From Lachnospiraceae bacterium C1.1 (GTDB taxonomy: Bacteria > Bacillota > Clostridia > Lachnospirales > Lachnospiraceae): a stretch of DNA of 64,000 nt. A program made the translations under genes and the position numbers. Under the pieces are notes generated by a model. The model saw only the letters and a program-made list of their open reading frames with translations. It was not told the DNA's origin and made no database searches. The stretch is taken from positions 1,065,501-1,129,500 of the forward strand of contig JAUISW010000001.1 in the NCBI GenBank assembly GCA_030434875.1. Direction: 5' to 3'. The first letter of the stretch is position 1. Every line of letters starts with the position of its first letter. Of this stretch, positions 47,001-56,126 are shown in pieces.

Positions 47001-47585
47001 TCATTCCCTCTGTTCAGACGGATCCTGCATTCTGATCACTTTGGCAGGTACGCCACCGACTACGGCATAGTCAGGTACATCCTTGGTAACTACAGCACCT
47101 GCAGCTACAACTGCATATTCTCCGATGGTCACGCCCGGGCAGATCGTCACGTTCATCCCGATCCAGGCATTCTTTCTAACTGTTACTTTTCCATAGGTAT
47201 AGATTGCATGACGTTCATTCATATCATGATTGATGGTTGCGATCCGAAGCCCGGGGGCTGCCATGGATCCATCTTCAAATTCAATACCGCCGGATGCTGA
47301 CAGTATCGCTGAATGATTTATGAAAACGCCCTTACCAAATTTCACCCTGTTTCCGAAATCACAGATGAAAGGTGTCAGGATCCTCACATCATCAAGTTTT
47401 CTCCCGAAGAGTTCTTCCAGATCTTCCACATAAGTAGGATCATCCGGCATCCTTGCATTTGCCCTGGCACAGAGTACTCTTGCTCTCATCATTTCATCTA
47501 CAGCTTCCCTAAAATACGGCTCCCTCACATCAGTAGGTCCGCCCTGTTCCATCAGATTAAAAACATATCCCTTTTCGTAATCCAT
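47001..47585 (-). CDS. Sugar O-acetyltransferase, maltose/galactoside type
   Basis: This 194-residue hexapeptide-repeat acyltransferase transfers acetyl from acetyl-CoA to a sugar hydroxyl. It has the N-terminal MAC-type helical part (MMRARVLCARANARMPDD), then the left-handed beta-helix with INHSAILSASGGIEFEDG, the catalytic His in ATINHDMNERH, and IGMNVTICPGVTIGEYAVVAAGAVVTKD. It is the second gene of a leftward cluster after the flavodoxin. The physiological substrate is unknown. Confidence 0.88.
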   Translation of the reverse strand: MDYEKGYVFNLMEQGGPTDVREPYFREAVDEMMRARVLCARANARMPDDPTYVEDLEELFGRKLDDVRILTPFICDFGNRVKFGKGVFINHSAILSASGGIEFEDGSMAAPGLRIATINHDMNERHAIYTYGKVTVRKNAWIGMNVTICPGVTIGEYAVVAAGAVVTKDVPDYAVVGGVPAKVIRMQDPSEQRE

Positions 47586-47603
47586 CTCTGTCACCATCCT
47601 TTT

Positions 47604-48125
47604 TTAGATCAAACCGTTAGCTGCAAACCAATTCTTTACCGCATCCTTGGAATCTGCCGCTTTAGAACCGGTGATCGCAAGTCCGTTCTTTACTGTTGCT
47701 CCTTTGGCAGACTTTTTAATATCACTCTCACTGGATCCCATTCCGCTTCCTTCATTGGTGCAAAGTGGAAGGATGGTCTTTCCGGTGAAATCATATCTTT
47801 CCAGGAAAGTTGCGACTGCCATCGGGAAAGTCCCCCAGTAGTTCGGGTAACCAAGAACGATTGTGTCATACTCATCGATACTGTCTAAGTATCCGGTAAG
47901 CTCGGGTCTTGCATTATCCTGTTTGTCCTTTTTCGCTTCATCGATACAGGTCATGTAAACCGGTGAATAAGGATCCTTCATCTCGATCTTAAATGTATCC
48001 GCACCTGTCAGCTCCTTCATGATCCCTGCTACGATCTCGGTGTTCCCGATCTTTACGTATCTCATTGCTCCGCCAAAATAGTTCTCATCTGCTCTTGAAA
48101 AGAATGCTATCAGTGTTTTAGCCAT
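47604..48125 (-). CDS. Flavodoxin-like protein
   Basis: This 173-residue protein has a flavodoxin fold for FMN binding. It starts KTLIAFFSRADENYFGG, has the strand and loop DTIVLGYPNYWGTFPMAVATFLERYDF, and the end loop PLCTNEGSGMGSSESDI. Relatives act as quinone or nitro reductase-like electron carriers. It is the first gene of the leftward redox cluster and diverges from the LysR regulator, which probably controls it. Confidence 0.88.
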   Translation of the reverse strand: MAKTLIAFFSRADENYFGGAMRYVKIGNTEIVAGIMKELTGADTFKIEMKDPYSPVYMTCIDEAKKDKQDNARPELTGYLDSIDEYDTIVLGYPNYWGTFPMAVATFLERYDFTGKTILPLCTNEGSGMGSSESDIKKSAKGATVKNGLAITGSKAADSKDAVKNWFAANGLI

Positions 48126-48268
48126 CGTGTTATCCTCCGTTATAGTTTTCGTGAACTGTGTTTATTCGCTTCGTTGATAAAATTATCACACAGAACACTT
48201 GAAATATCCAATTCAAATATCCTATAATTGATTTAAATTTTAAATAACTATTTCCGGGGGATTTTTCG
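48126..48268. promoter_or_regulatory. Divergent control region between the flavodoxin and LysR genes
   Basis: The 143-base gap must carry both promoters. LysR regulators usually bind such gaps. It is AT-rich on the LysR side (CTATAATTGATTTAAATTTTAAATAAC includes a TATAAT at 48220-48225). I cannot define the operator. Confidence 0.45.
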
Positions 48269-49156
48269 ATGACCACCAAACAGATCGATTACTGTATAGA
48301 ACTGGCGCGAACACTTAACTTCAGTCGCGCTGCAGAGAATGCCTTTGTAAGCCAGCCCACATTTTCCTATCAGGTAAAACTGCTGGAAGATGAGATCGGC
48401 TTTAAGATATTTGAAAGGAACGGCAAGGGAGCCGCACTCACTCCTGCCGGTCAGCAGTTCGTAACGTACCTTTCCGGTATGCGAGAGGATATGAAGAGAG
48501 CTATAGAACAGGGACAGAATTTCAGCGCCAGGTATACTGACAACATAACGGTTTCCATGATGGTCAGACAGGCTATATACTTCCTGCCTGAGGCGATCCG
48601 CATATTTGAAAAGGAGCAACCCGGTGTCCAGGTTACTCCTCTATTTCAGTACGATAACGGTGTGGAAAGTTTTTTAAAGGATGAGTCTGATGTCCTCTTT
48701 GCGCTCATCGAACAAACGAAACATATCCCGGGGATCAACGTCCACAAGCTTTTTGACTCCGGAATCTATCTTATTGTCCATAAAAACGATCCTCTGGCAA
48801 AAAAGAATATCATCACAGATGAAGATATCTACGGACGCACCCTCATGGTTGGAGGTGGCTCTCCGAACGCTTTACGTAGTGTCCAGCAGAAGCTCATCTC
48901 CTCCGGTAAGATCGAATATTTTAACAGTCCCGATCACGACTCTACTCTTGTGAATGTTGCATCCGGCAAAGGCATCTGCCTTGCTCCCGGATTCTTAAAC
49001 GACCACAGCGGACAATTTGCGTGGATCCCTTATGACAGTAGGGAATGTTTTCACTGTGTTCTCTGCACCCACAAAACGGATAGTCGCGAGAGCCTTGCTG
49101 CATTTATACAAACACTTCAGAAGCTGTACAAAGATGCAGTGGCTTTTCCGCTTTAA
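48269..49156 (+). CDS. LysR-family transcriptional regulator
   Basis: The 295-residue regulator has an N-terminal winged helix (ELARTLNFSRAAENAFVSQPTFSYQVKLLEDEIGFKIFERNG is spread over residues 10-51) and a C-terminal periplasmic-binding-type effector domain (ITVSMMVRQAIYFLPEAIRIF onward). It faces away from the flavodoxin, acetyltransferase and reductase genes, so it probably controls that leftward group. The effector is not known. Confidence 0.92.
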   Translation: MTTKQIDYCIELARTLNFSRAAENAFVSQPTFSYQVKLLEDEIGFKIFERNGKGAALTPAGQQFVTYLSGMREDMKRAIEQGQNFSARYTDNITVSMMVRQAIYFLPEAIRIFEKEQPGVQVTPLFQYDNGVESFLKDESDVLFALIEQTKHIPGINVHKLFDSGIYLIVHKNDPLAKKNIITDEDIYGRTLMVGGGSPNALRSVQQKLISSGKIEYFNSPDHDSTLVNVASGKGICLAPGFLNDHSGQFAWIPYDSRECFHCVLCTHKTDSRESLAAFIQTLQKLYKDAVAFPL

Positions 49157-49205
49157 CTTTAGATGCAGTAACAGCCCCCAGCTCATTTACTTTGCTACAC
49201 TAAAA

Positions 49206-50201
49206 TCACACCTGAACAAATGCAGGCGTATCAGCCGGAGCGTCGAGATATTTCTTAAGATCATCATCCAACTTTAAGAGAGTTATTGAAAAGCCCTCCA
49301 TATCAAGAGATGTCATATAATTTCCTACAAGCGTTTTGTAAATCTTTATATTTTTCTTTTCAAGTTCTTCTTTTACATGTTTATTTGCAACAAAGAGCTC
49401 CATCAGTGGTGTTCCGCCCATACCATTGATCATAACTGCAACTTCATCACCTGAATTATAAATACCCTCTTCAAGAATCTTATTGAGCAGCTTATCAGCG
49501 ATATCATTTACAGGACCGATCTTCTCTCTGTTAACACCCGGTTCACCATGTATACCTATTCCAATCTCAATTTCATCCTCAGCAAGGTCAAAGCTTGGTC
49601 TGCCTGCAGCGGGTACAGTGCAGGCATTAACAGCCATACCCATAGAACGAACATTGGCAATAACTTTCTCAGCCACTGCCTTTACCTCTGCAAGGTTACC
49701 ACCTGCCTCTGCGCAGGCACCTGCAAGTTTATGAACAAATATCGTGCCGGCAATTCCTCTTCGTCCGGTTGTCCATGTACTGTTTTCAACAGCAACATCA
49801 TCGGCAGTTATCACCTGTTCAACTTCAATCCCTTCATCTCTGGCCATATCAGCAGCCATCTCAAAATTCATTACATCGCCTGTATAATTTTTTATTACAA
49901 GAAGTACACCTTTTCCACCATCAGCAGCCTTGATAGCTTCAAAAACCTGATCCGGAGTAGGTGAAGTAAACACTGCACCGGCGATTGCTGCATCCAGCAT
50001 TCCTTTTCCGACATATCCGCCATGAGCCGGTTCATGACCACTTCCACCACCTGAAACAAGTGCAACCTTTCCTTTCGAACCTCCGGCTCTTACGACCACA
50101 TCAAAGCCTTCCAGTCTCTTAATATATTGCGGATATGCCATAGTCATGCCTTCAAGCATCTCATCTACAATATTATCTACCCCATTGATCAGTTTTTTCA
50201 T
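49206..50201 (-). CDS. dhaK: Dihydroxyacetone kinase subunit DhaK
   Basis: This 331-residue subunit binds dihydroxyacetone covalently so that DhaL-ADP can phosphorylate it. It has LVSGGGSGHEPAHGGYVGKGMLDAAIAG-type glycine loops near residues 49-76 (GGGSGHEPAHGGYVGKG) and the substrate His in EIGIGIHGEPGVNR near residue 217. It is the last gene of a dhaL-dhaM-dhaK operon read leftward, with 11 bases after dhaM. The kinase uses phosphoenolpyruvate through the PTS. Confidence 0.95.
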   Translation of the reverse strand: MKKLINGVDNIVDEMLEGMTMAYPQYIKRLEGFDVVVRAGGSKGKVALVSGGGSGHEPAHGGYVGKGMLDAAIAGAVFTSPTPDQVFEAIKAADGGKGVLLVIKNYTGDVMNFEMAADMARDEGIEVEQVITADDVAVENSTWTTGRRGIAGTIFVHKLAGACAEAGGNLAEVKAVAEKVIANVRSMGMAVNACTVPAAGRPSFDLAEDEIEIGIGIHGEPGVNREKIGPVNDIADKLLNKILEEGIYNSGDEVAVMINGMGGTPLMELFVANKHVKEELEKKNIKIYKTLVGNYMTSLDMEGFSITLLKLDDDLKKYLDAPADTPAFVQV

Positions 50202-50212
50202 CCTACGCCTCC

Positions 50213-50608
50213 TTATTTATTGATCTTTTCTACAGTCCGCGTCTCTTCAGCGGCTTGTATAACCTCATCAATATTACCTCCGCTAACTGCGGTAATAGCA
50301 GCCGTAATTGCACCCTCAACCAAAGGTGCATCTGCAATACGAACGTCGATATTTTCTCCCTCAAGCAGTTCAATGGCTGTCTCAGAACTCATTATGCCGC
50401 TTCCGAGGTCTGCAAGTATTACTACGCCATCTCCATCATCAGCTTTTCTTACTGCTTCTGAGATCATTACTGAATCAGTGCCTATCCTCTTATCTTCGAG
50501 TCCTGCTGCGCATATTATCCCGTTGTGACCGGATGCTACCTGATCAATAAGATCCTTAAGTCCTTCAGCTATTTTATAACTGTGAGAAACAATTACTATT
50601 CCGACCAT
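50213..50608 (-). CDS. dhaM: Dihydroxyacetone kinase phosphotransfer subunit DhaM
   Basis: This 131-residue EIIA-like protein passes phosphate from HPr to DhaL-ADP. The phosphorylated His is His9 in MVGIVIVSHSYKIAEGL, and ILADLGSGIMSSETAIELL is conserved. It is the short form with no fused HPr or EI domain. It lies between dhaL and dhaK, four bases after dhaL. Confidence 0.93.
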   Translation of the reverse strand: MVGIVIVSHSYKIAEGLKDLIDQVASGHNGIICAAGLEDKRIGTDSVMISEAVRKADDGDGVVILADLGSGIMSSETAIELLEGENIDVRIADAPLVEGAITAAITAVSGGNIDEVIQAAEETRTVEKINK

Positions 50609-50612
50609 ATTT

Positions 50613-51233
50613 TTACCCCTTTAAGAAATCTCTTATAGCTTCAAGTATTATCGTAAATGATGTAGCACCCGGATCCTGATGTCCTATGCTCCTGTCACCC
50701 AGATAACTTGCACGTCCCTTTGTTGCTGCAATGGTCTTTGTAAATTCAACACCTTCTTTGGCTGCGTCACAGGCAGCATCCAAAGCTGCGATCAGATCCT
50801 TTCCTTCACTGATCTTCTCACAATAAGTATCATAGGCAGGAATAAGGGCATCAAGCATTGTCTTTTCTCCCTTTACTGCTTTCCCCCTCTTCTGTATGCC
50901 GGCAATGGCAGCTTCAAATATGAGTTTACCGTCATCGCCGTCAATCGTCTTTTTACCTGCGAGCACCTTGGCAATTTCCAGGTGAGCTGTGCCGTATAAT
51001 GGACCGGAAGCTCCCCCAACTGTTGATAAAAGAGTCATTCCTGTTTTCTTAAGGACAGCGCCAATATCTTCTTCATCCTGCGGAACTTTTTCAATCACCG
51101 CCTGAAAGCCCTTTGCCATATTGACACCGTGATCTGCATCTCCAATTTCCCTATCCAGCTCAGTTAAAAAATCTTTATTATCAATAATTCTTTCCCCAAT
51201 GCATTTCAAACAGTCATAAACCCTGGTTGCCAT
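50613..51233 (-). CDS. dhaL: Dihydroxyacetone kinase ADP-binding subunit DhaL
   Basis: This 206-residue subunit carries a tightly bound ADP that is re-phosphorylated by DhaM. It has LDREIGDADHGVNMAKGF near residue 26 (metal-binding Asp residues), TVGGASGPLYGT near 77 and GRASYLGDRSIGHQDPGATS near the end. It is the first gene of the operon. The ATG at 51233 follows GGAGGG by ten bases; a TTG six bases upstream is less likely. Confidence 0.94.
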   Translation of the reverse strand: MATRVYDCLKCIGERIIDNKDFLTELDREIGDADHGVNMAKGFQAVIEKVPQDEEDIGAVLKKTGMTLLSTVGGASGPLYGTAHLEIAKVLAGKKTIDGDDGKLIFEAAIAGIQKRGKAVKGEKTMLDALIPAYDTYCEKISEGKDLIAALDAACDAAKEGVEFTKTIAATKGRASYLGDRSIGHQDPGATSFTIILEAIRDFLKG

Positions 51234-51374
51234 ATGCAATTCGCCCTCCGATCTTATTATTTATAAGTCATTTAGAATATTATAACAAATATTTTATATT
51301 TTTCTACATTTTTTATGACATTATTGGCAGTAACTTTTCTTAATCTATTCAAAACATCAGTAATTATTAACAAA

Positions 51375-52134
51375 TTATAATTCCTTCCAGATATCAAATA
51401 AACTAATCTGATTATCTATATATGACTCCATTTTGACATCATGTATGATATCTCCCTCTTCATAATCTCCGATCAAAAAAGGTGAATCAGGATCATGCAT
51501 TTTCATATTTCTCTTTACTGCATCTATATCATTATTTGCATAACAGTATCTGCATAAGTGTCCACAACTGTCATAAGCTCCGATATCTCCCGAAAGATAG
51601 CAGGCACATTCTTTTCTACTTGGCTTTTTATAGGGAACGATCAGCTTTTTGCCAATAGCCTTCTCATACGCCTCAATTGTCATACAGCCTCTGCAGTCTG
51701 CTCCATATTCTGCTAAAAACTGTCCCTCTCCGCAAGGTTTGACCGTCATTCCATATGAAGATGCAATCTTAATGATCTTCTTTCCTAAAAAGATCATATC
51801 CTGACCTGATACGGAACGGACTTCCGGAAAATTTCTTTTAACTTTTTCGTATAGATCAATAAAACTGATAACAACTGTCTGAACATATCCTTTAAGCGAT
51901 GATGCGATAGATTCAAAGGCTTTTAAATGGTAATCTACAGTATATCTGTCATTAATAAAGATCGGATCGTATCTCCAGCCTATGCAATTAATCCCTACTT
52001 TATTGGAAAGAAGCTTAAAATCCTCTATGATCTTGTGCTTATCAGGAACTCCGGGTTCTATATCCTTTCCATAAGGCGTGATAGTTACAAACCAATATTG
52101 TCCATAATCCTTAAGCAGATCCATATATTTAAAA
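51375..52134 (-). pseudogene. C-terminal part of a DUF1848 gene split by the lnu(C) element
   Basis: This piece begins YMDLLKDYGQYWFVTITPYGKD and runs through the cysteine-rich C-terminus (CRGCMTIEAYEKAIG, CACYLSGDIGAYDSCGHLCRYCYAN) to the stop. It lacks the first 64 or so residues, which lie at 53860-54052 beyond the inserted element. Excising 52135-53859 and one copy of the 8 bp duplication gives a single 314-residue frame. DUF1848 proteins are uncharacterised and may bind an iron-sulfur cluster through their cysteines. Confidence 0.92.
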
Positions 52135-52174
52135 GGCTATGTCACAACAAACAGTTGATAAATAGCCATTTTTA

Positions 52175-52199
52175 TAGGGGAGTATCAGAACTCCCCTAC
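52175..52199 (-). terminator. Terminator of lnu(C)
   Basis: TAGGGGAGT pairs with ACTCCCCTA over a six-base loop, 17 bases after the lnu(C) stop, and is followed by a T-rich tract on the minus strand. Confidence 0.85.
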
Positions 52200-52215
52200 A
52201 AACTGTTATTTGCAG

Positions 52216-52710
52216 TTATCTATACTCATTTGGAATTTCGATATGAAGTGTCTCACACAATAACTTCACATCATGTGCATCATTTTCATCAAACTCGTAT
52301 CCCAGATGGAACATTACTTGACTATATGGTTCAATACAGGAAACCTCTATTTCCTCAATTCTTCCTTTACCCGAAAAAGTTTCTACCGGAAAACAATCCC
52401 CATCATAAAGAATTTCACCTTCGTCCGTATATTCAAAACAATGCAAATCAATAATTCTGTTTTTCAAATCTTCCCATACAGTATGGTTCAATGTTGTATA
52501 TTCCATCTTAATCTCATAAAAGCCATTAGCTTTCATTATTTCTATAAAGTTCTGATAATCGTTCTTTTCTACAAAAATGTCAATATCATTATGGGCTCTT
52601 GACTGATATCCAAGAAGAGCATCTACACCCCAGCCACCATCAAGAAAGACTTTAATCTCCGCATCTATTGCAAATTGAAGAATCTGTTTTACATCTGTTA
52701 TATTGACCAT
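52216..52710 (-). CDS. lnu(C): Lincosamide nucleotidyltransferase Lnu(C)
   Basis: This 164-residue protein adenylylates lincosamides such as lincomycin and clindamycin and so inactivates them. It shows the nucleotidyltransferase core FLDGGWGVDALLGYQSRAHND (GG-W motif, then the Asp-x-Asp pair in HNDIDIFVE) and a C-terminal helical part. The length and whole sequence match my recollection of Lnu(C). It is the passenger gene of an IS1595-family element. GGAGATGATAAG precedes the ATG. It could instead be a close Lnu(C) homologue; a direct alignment would decide. Confidence 0.88.
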   Translation of the reverse strand: MVNITDVKQILQFAIDAEIKVFLDGGWGVDALLGYQSRAHNDIDIFVEKNDYQNFIEIMKANGFYEIKMEYTTLNHTVWEDLKNRIIDLHCFEYTDEGEILYDGDCFPVETFSGKGRIEEIEVSCIEPYSQVMFHLGYEFDENDAHDVKLLCETLHIEIPNEYR

Positions 52711-52733
52711 CTTATCATCTCCACAAATTCTAA

Positions 52734-53771
52734 TTAGGCGACCAGAGGAACTGCTGGTCTGTTTGATAAATCTCTGCATTTAGCAGTTTTCAATGTTGCC
52801 AAAACGAAAGTTAAGAAGATGTTCCTTTTCTCCATGTCGCTTTCTTTGGCGTAATTTACAAGGTTATTCCACACAAGATAGTTGTTCAGATACTTGGTAG
52901 AAACACCGTTAAAGCCACGCATAAACCTCTTTAGCTGGCTATGGTAGCTATTGATATGTTGGATATTATAAATGCCTTTCTTGGCTTTGCCAGTCTTTAA
53001 CTGCACAAGGTCAATGCCATTGGCATTTGTAAATCTCACATAGGAGTTCATCTTGTCCGTAACAAGAGTGGAATTGGTCTTAATCCTACCATCATAAATA
53101 TGATGTAAATCTCTTGTAGAAACTCTACCAGTATTCGTAATCTTGGAGATAGACAAGCCATTCCTATTAACCGCACAAGGAACACATACCTTTTCTTGGG
53201 ACAAGCCTCTGATATGTGTAGAATGACCACGCTTATGAGCCTTGCGTGGCATAGCAAATGTCTTACTCTTGCTATGATTGCCCTTGTACGAGATGGCGAA
53301 AAAAGTTTCGTCAGCCTCAATAATACCGTCAAGGGTAACATCGTCTGCCATATTCTGAAGTGCATCCAAAATCTTGTGTCTCCAAAGGAATGCGGTGTTT
53401 CTGTGAATCCCACAAGCAACAGCAGTCTTACGAATGGATAAGCCATTCATCATACAATCAATGTACTGCTCCCACACGGACAAGTCTTTTCTTGTACCAG
53501 ACACAATGGAGTTCGTAGCAATCACGAAGGACTTGCCACAATCCTTACATACATATCGCTGTGTGCCATCTTTACGATGACCATTGCGAACCACATGGAT
53601 ACAGCCACAAAGAGGGCATACACGACCATTTGCAAAGCGTTCCTTTGCTACGAAATCTTCAATATTCAAAGACTTTACAAAGGCAGGACTTAAAAGCATT
53701 GTTTTAAGGCTTTCCTGCTCTGCGACAGTCAACTTACCGATAATATCTAATGCGTCTTTGATAGTAGGCAT
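52734..53771 (-). CDS. IS1595-family transposase
   Basis: This 345-residue transposase has an N-terminal zinc ribbon (CPLCGCIHVVRNGHRKDGTQRY then CKDCGKSF), a helix-turn-helix (GLSIRKTAVACGIHRNTAFLWRHKI), and the ISXO2-like DDE domain. That domain has EADETFFAISYKGN for the first Asp and LVTDKMNSYV for the second. YHSQLKRFMRGFNGVSTKYLNNYLVW is near the third acidic site, which in this family can be Asn or His. The ATG at 53771 follows AAGGAGG by nine bases. It is intact and could move the element. Confidence 0.93.
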   Translation of the reverse strand: MPTIKDALDIIGKLTVAEQESLKTMLLSPAFVKSLNIEDFVAKERFANGRVCPLCGCIHVVRNGHRKDGTQRYVCKDCGKSFVIATNSIVSGTRKDLSVWEQYIDCMMNGLSIRKTAVACGIHRNTAFLWRHKILDALQNMADDVTLDGIIEADETFFAISYKGNHSKSKTFAMPRKAHKRGHSTHIRGLSQEKVCVPCAVNRNGLSISKITNTGRVSTRDLHHIYDGRIKTNSTLVTDKMNSYVRFTNANGIDLVQLKTGKAKKGIYNIQHINSYHSQLKRFMRGFNGVSTKYLNNYLVWNNLVNYAKESDMEKRNIFLTFVLATLKTAKCRDLSNRPAVPLVA

Positions 53772-53859
53772 ATCCAATTACCTCCTTCGGTGGTACTGTT
53801 TCTTACTATTATTATACGCTATTTCTCGTCAAAAACCAACCATTTGTTGTGACAGAGCC

Positions 53860-54052
53860 ATTTAAAAAACGGAGCCGGATTTTTTGAGCAAAAACCAATA
53901 ACATCTACCGTTTCAGGGCTAAGCCTATACCTGCTTACACTTTCATGATTAAAGGGATTGCGTACACATATTATTCCTTCTTTAAATCTATTAGCCAGCC
54001 AGTCCGGATAAAAGGCCGGAATATCGGTTCTCTGTCCCGTATTAATTATCAC
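53860..54052 (-). pseudogene. N-terminal part of the split DUF1848 gene
   Basis: This fragment reads IINTGQRTDIPAFYPDWLAN and on to NPAPFF, a typical DUF1848 start. It stops making sense at the IS1595 end (53859), where the frame continues into the element for 13 codons. The start codon is GTG and has no good ribosome site; the IS607 element nearby may have displaced the native control region. The rest of the gene lies at 51375-52126. Confidence 0.9.
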
Positions 54053-54080
54053 CTTACTACCGTTACTGAAAACTTATAAA

Positions 54081-54280
54081 AAGTTATAAACTTTTATGTT
54101 TCATTCCTACTTCATTGTGTCTGCTTTTGTGGTATTGTTACACACTACTTACATTTGATGTGACACTACCCTTTCGGGTATAACTTCGACAACGTAAATC
54201 ATAGATTTACTGTCTCAGTTATCCGTAGGCGTAAATTCCGAATTAACGCATCCGTACACATTTACATCCACGTTTAAGTG
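54081..54280 (-). ncRNA. Candidate omega/guide RNA region of the IS607 tnpB
   Basis: TnpB nucleases use an RNA transcribed from the 3' end of tnpB to the element end. This 200-base gene-free stretch lies in the right place and orientation. No fold has been computed, so extent and guide are unknown. Confidence 0.4.
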
Positions 54281-55516
54281 TTAAGATGCAAATTGTTCTC
54301 CATAAGCTTTTAGATTCAATGCAGCCTGAAAATCCCTGTCAATAGCATTCCCACATCTGCATTTATAAATCCTGTCAGATAATTTCAGGTCTTTTTTGAT
54401 GTTTCCACAACAGCTACAAAGTTTTGAGGATGGATAAAATCTATCAGCTACAATAAGTTGAATGCCCTTATCATTACATTTATATTCAAGCTGCTTTCTA
54501 AATTCAAAAAACCCCTGATTTTGAACTGCTTTGGATAAGTGTCTGTTCTTCATCATTCCACTAACATTCAGATCCTCGATACAGATAAATCTTGGTTTTC
54601 GATTTACTATCTCAGATGTGGTCTGATTCAGATAGTTCTTACGGATATTTGTTAATCTGTGATTTACTTTGAGTAAAAGTTTTTCATTTTTAACTATATT
54701 ATTCGTTTTGCAGTATTTTCCTTTCTTTTTATTCTTGTTACTAAGTTTCACAAATCCATTTTTTATATTTCTCTCATTGTTTTTATTTATAGTATCTTTG
54801 TTATTCATAAGATACTTACGAGACACGCTCCTCTGTAATCTGCGTTTGCGTCTCTCCAATTTTCTGACTTTAGCAGATTTGTTGATGTTCTTATACTTGT
54901 TAGTATCAGAACATATCGCTAAATCTTTAATTCCTAAGTCTATACCGATTCCATCATCAGATAACTTTTCCTTGCAATCTGGCAATTCCACACATACACT
55001 GATCCACCAGTTCAACCCATCAAAGGATATTCTTGGGTTCATATACTTTGTATCTGTTGGAATACGCCCATGCTCTGCAATCCTCACCCAATTAAGTTTT
55101 TGCTTGTTGGCTTTTTTACTTGAAGAAAAGCCTTCAAACTTGACATGGGTTTCGCTGAACTTAATCTTAATGTTGTCCTGATAGAATTTAGGCATGGATC
55201 TCTTTTTGGACTTAAACCTTGGAAATTCCTGTAAGCCTTTGAAAAAGTTCTTGTACGCAGTACAGGCATCTTTAATAGCCTGTTTGGTTACATTGTTTGA
55301 TATTTTAAGCAACCATACATATTCATCAGAATTTCTGAGTCTTGTAAATTCTTTCCTAAGCTCCGAATCTGATATAAACTTGCCACCTTTTTCGTAGTTG
55401 TCTCTTTCCCTGACTAAAGCCCAATTATAAGCAAACCTTGCAGCACCAGCATACTGAAACATCTTAGTGTTTTGCACGTTGTTTGGTACGAGCATTACTT
55501 TTATGGCTTTTACCAT
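54281..55516 (-). CDS. tnpB: TnpB RNA-guided nuclease of the IS607 element
   Basis: This 411-residue protein is a TnpB, a compact RNA-guided DNA nuclease and relative of Cas12. The RuvC residues are all present: Asp193 in GIGIDLGIKDLAI, Glu314 in FICIEDLNVSG and Asp395 in AIDRDFQAALN. Zinc-finger cysteines are in LCSCCGN and YKCRCGN. The start overlaps the tnpA end by 53 bases, and AGGAGG lies nine bases before its ATG. With all key residues kept it is probably active. Confidence 0.93.
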   Translation of the reverse strand: MVKAIKVMLVPNNVQNTKMFQYAGAARFAYNWALVRERDNYEKGGKFISDSELRKEFTRLRNSDEYVWLLKISNNVTKQAIKDACTAYKNFFKGLQEFPRFKSKKRSMPKFYQDNIKIKFSETHVKFEGFSSSKKANKQKLNWVRIAEHGRIPTDTKYMNPRISFDGLNWWISVCVELPDCKEKLSDDGIGIDLGIKDLAICSDTNKYKNINKSAKVRKLERRKRRLQRSVSRKYLMNNKDTINKNNERNIKNGFVKLSNKNKKKGKYCKTNNIVKNEKLLLKVNHRLTNIRKNYLNQTTSEIVNRKPRFICIEDLNVSGMMKNRHLSKAVQNQGFFEFRKQLEYKCNDKGIQLIVADRFYPSSKLCSCCGNIKKDLKLSDRIYKCRCGNAIDRDFQAALNLKAYGEQFAS

Positions 55517-56126
55517 TTGTTTCTTCCTCCTGTATCAGTTCTTCAACAAGTTTCTTAGCTTTATCAGCCCGTTTACCCTGTAATTTGCAACTGAACACCG
55601 TGATTATTTGTACTAAATCCTCAACAAGCTCCTGCTGTTCGGATTTTTCAGTATTATCAATTATCTCAATGTCACAGTTATAAAGCGAAGCCATATATTC
55701 CACTAACTCAAAACCAAATCGTAAAAGCCTGTCTTTATCCAAAACGACAACCTTTTCAACCTGATTCTGAGAAATCCGTTTAATCAGCTCCTGAAGTCCT
55801 TTTTTCTTGTAATTAATACCGGAACCAATATCACTTATTATCTCAAATGGTTGCCCTTTTGCTATGAGATATGTTTTTACATTATCAATCTGCCGTTCCA
55901 AATCATCTTTCTGCTTATTACTTGAAACACGACAATATCCTATTGTAATGCGATTTTTGGATTTTACATTCATTACTTGGTTAAGTTGTTCATCGGAATA
56001 ATATCTGTATCCACTTGTTGTAGTATGATGTGGATGAAGTTTTCCATTGGCATCCCAATTGCGTAATGTCTGTGCAGATACGCCTAATATTTTCGAAAAT
56101 TCATGTATAGAATAATATTTACTCAA
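55464..56126 (-). CDS. tnpA: IS607-family serine recombinase TnpA
   Basis: This 220-residue transposase has an N-terminal MerR-like helix-turn-helix (YSIHEFSKILGVSAQTLRNWDANGKLHPH) and a serine recombinase domain with the catalytic Ser in IGYCRVSSNKQKDDLERQ, then VVVLDKDRLLRFGFELVEY. The start is TTG at 56126, with AAAGGAG eight bases before it. The longer frame to 56180 has no ribosome site. It cuts and joins the element ends. Confidence 0.92.
   Translation of the reverse strand: MSKYYSIHEFSKILGVSAQTLRNWDANGKLHPHHTTTSGYRYYSDEQLNQVMNVKSKNRITIGYCRVSSNKQKDDLERQIDNVKTYLIAKGQPFEIISDIGSGINYKKKGLQELIKRISQNQVEKVVVLDKDRLLRFGFELVEYMASLYNCDIEIIDNTEKSEQQELVEDLVQIITVFSCKLQGKRADKAKKLVEELIQEEETNGKSHKSNARTKQRAKH

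Larger units (their letters stand above)
52127..53867 (-). mobile_element. IS1595-family element carrying lnu(C) (ISSag10/MTnSag1-like), with target duplications
   Basis: The element spans 52135-53859 (1,725 bp). Its ends are inverted repeats (GGCTATGTCACAACAAA at the left, and GGCTCTGTCACAACAAA read inward from the right). ATTTAAAA stands directly outside each end (52127-52134 and 53860-53867), an 8 bp duplication as known for the IS1595 family. It holds a transposase and, downstream in the same orientation, a nucleotidyltransferase passenger. Size and content match the mobilisable lnu(C) element described from Streptococcus agalactiae. The identity with that element is recalled, not computed. 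Confidence 0.9.
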
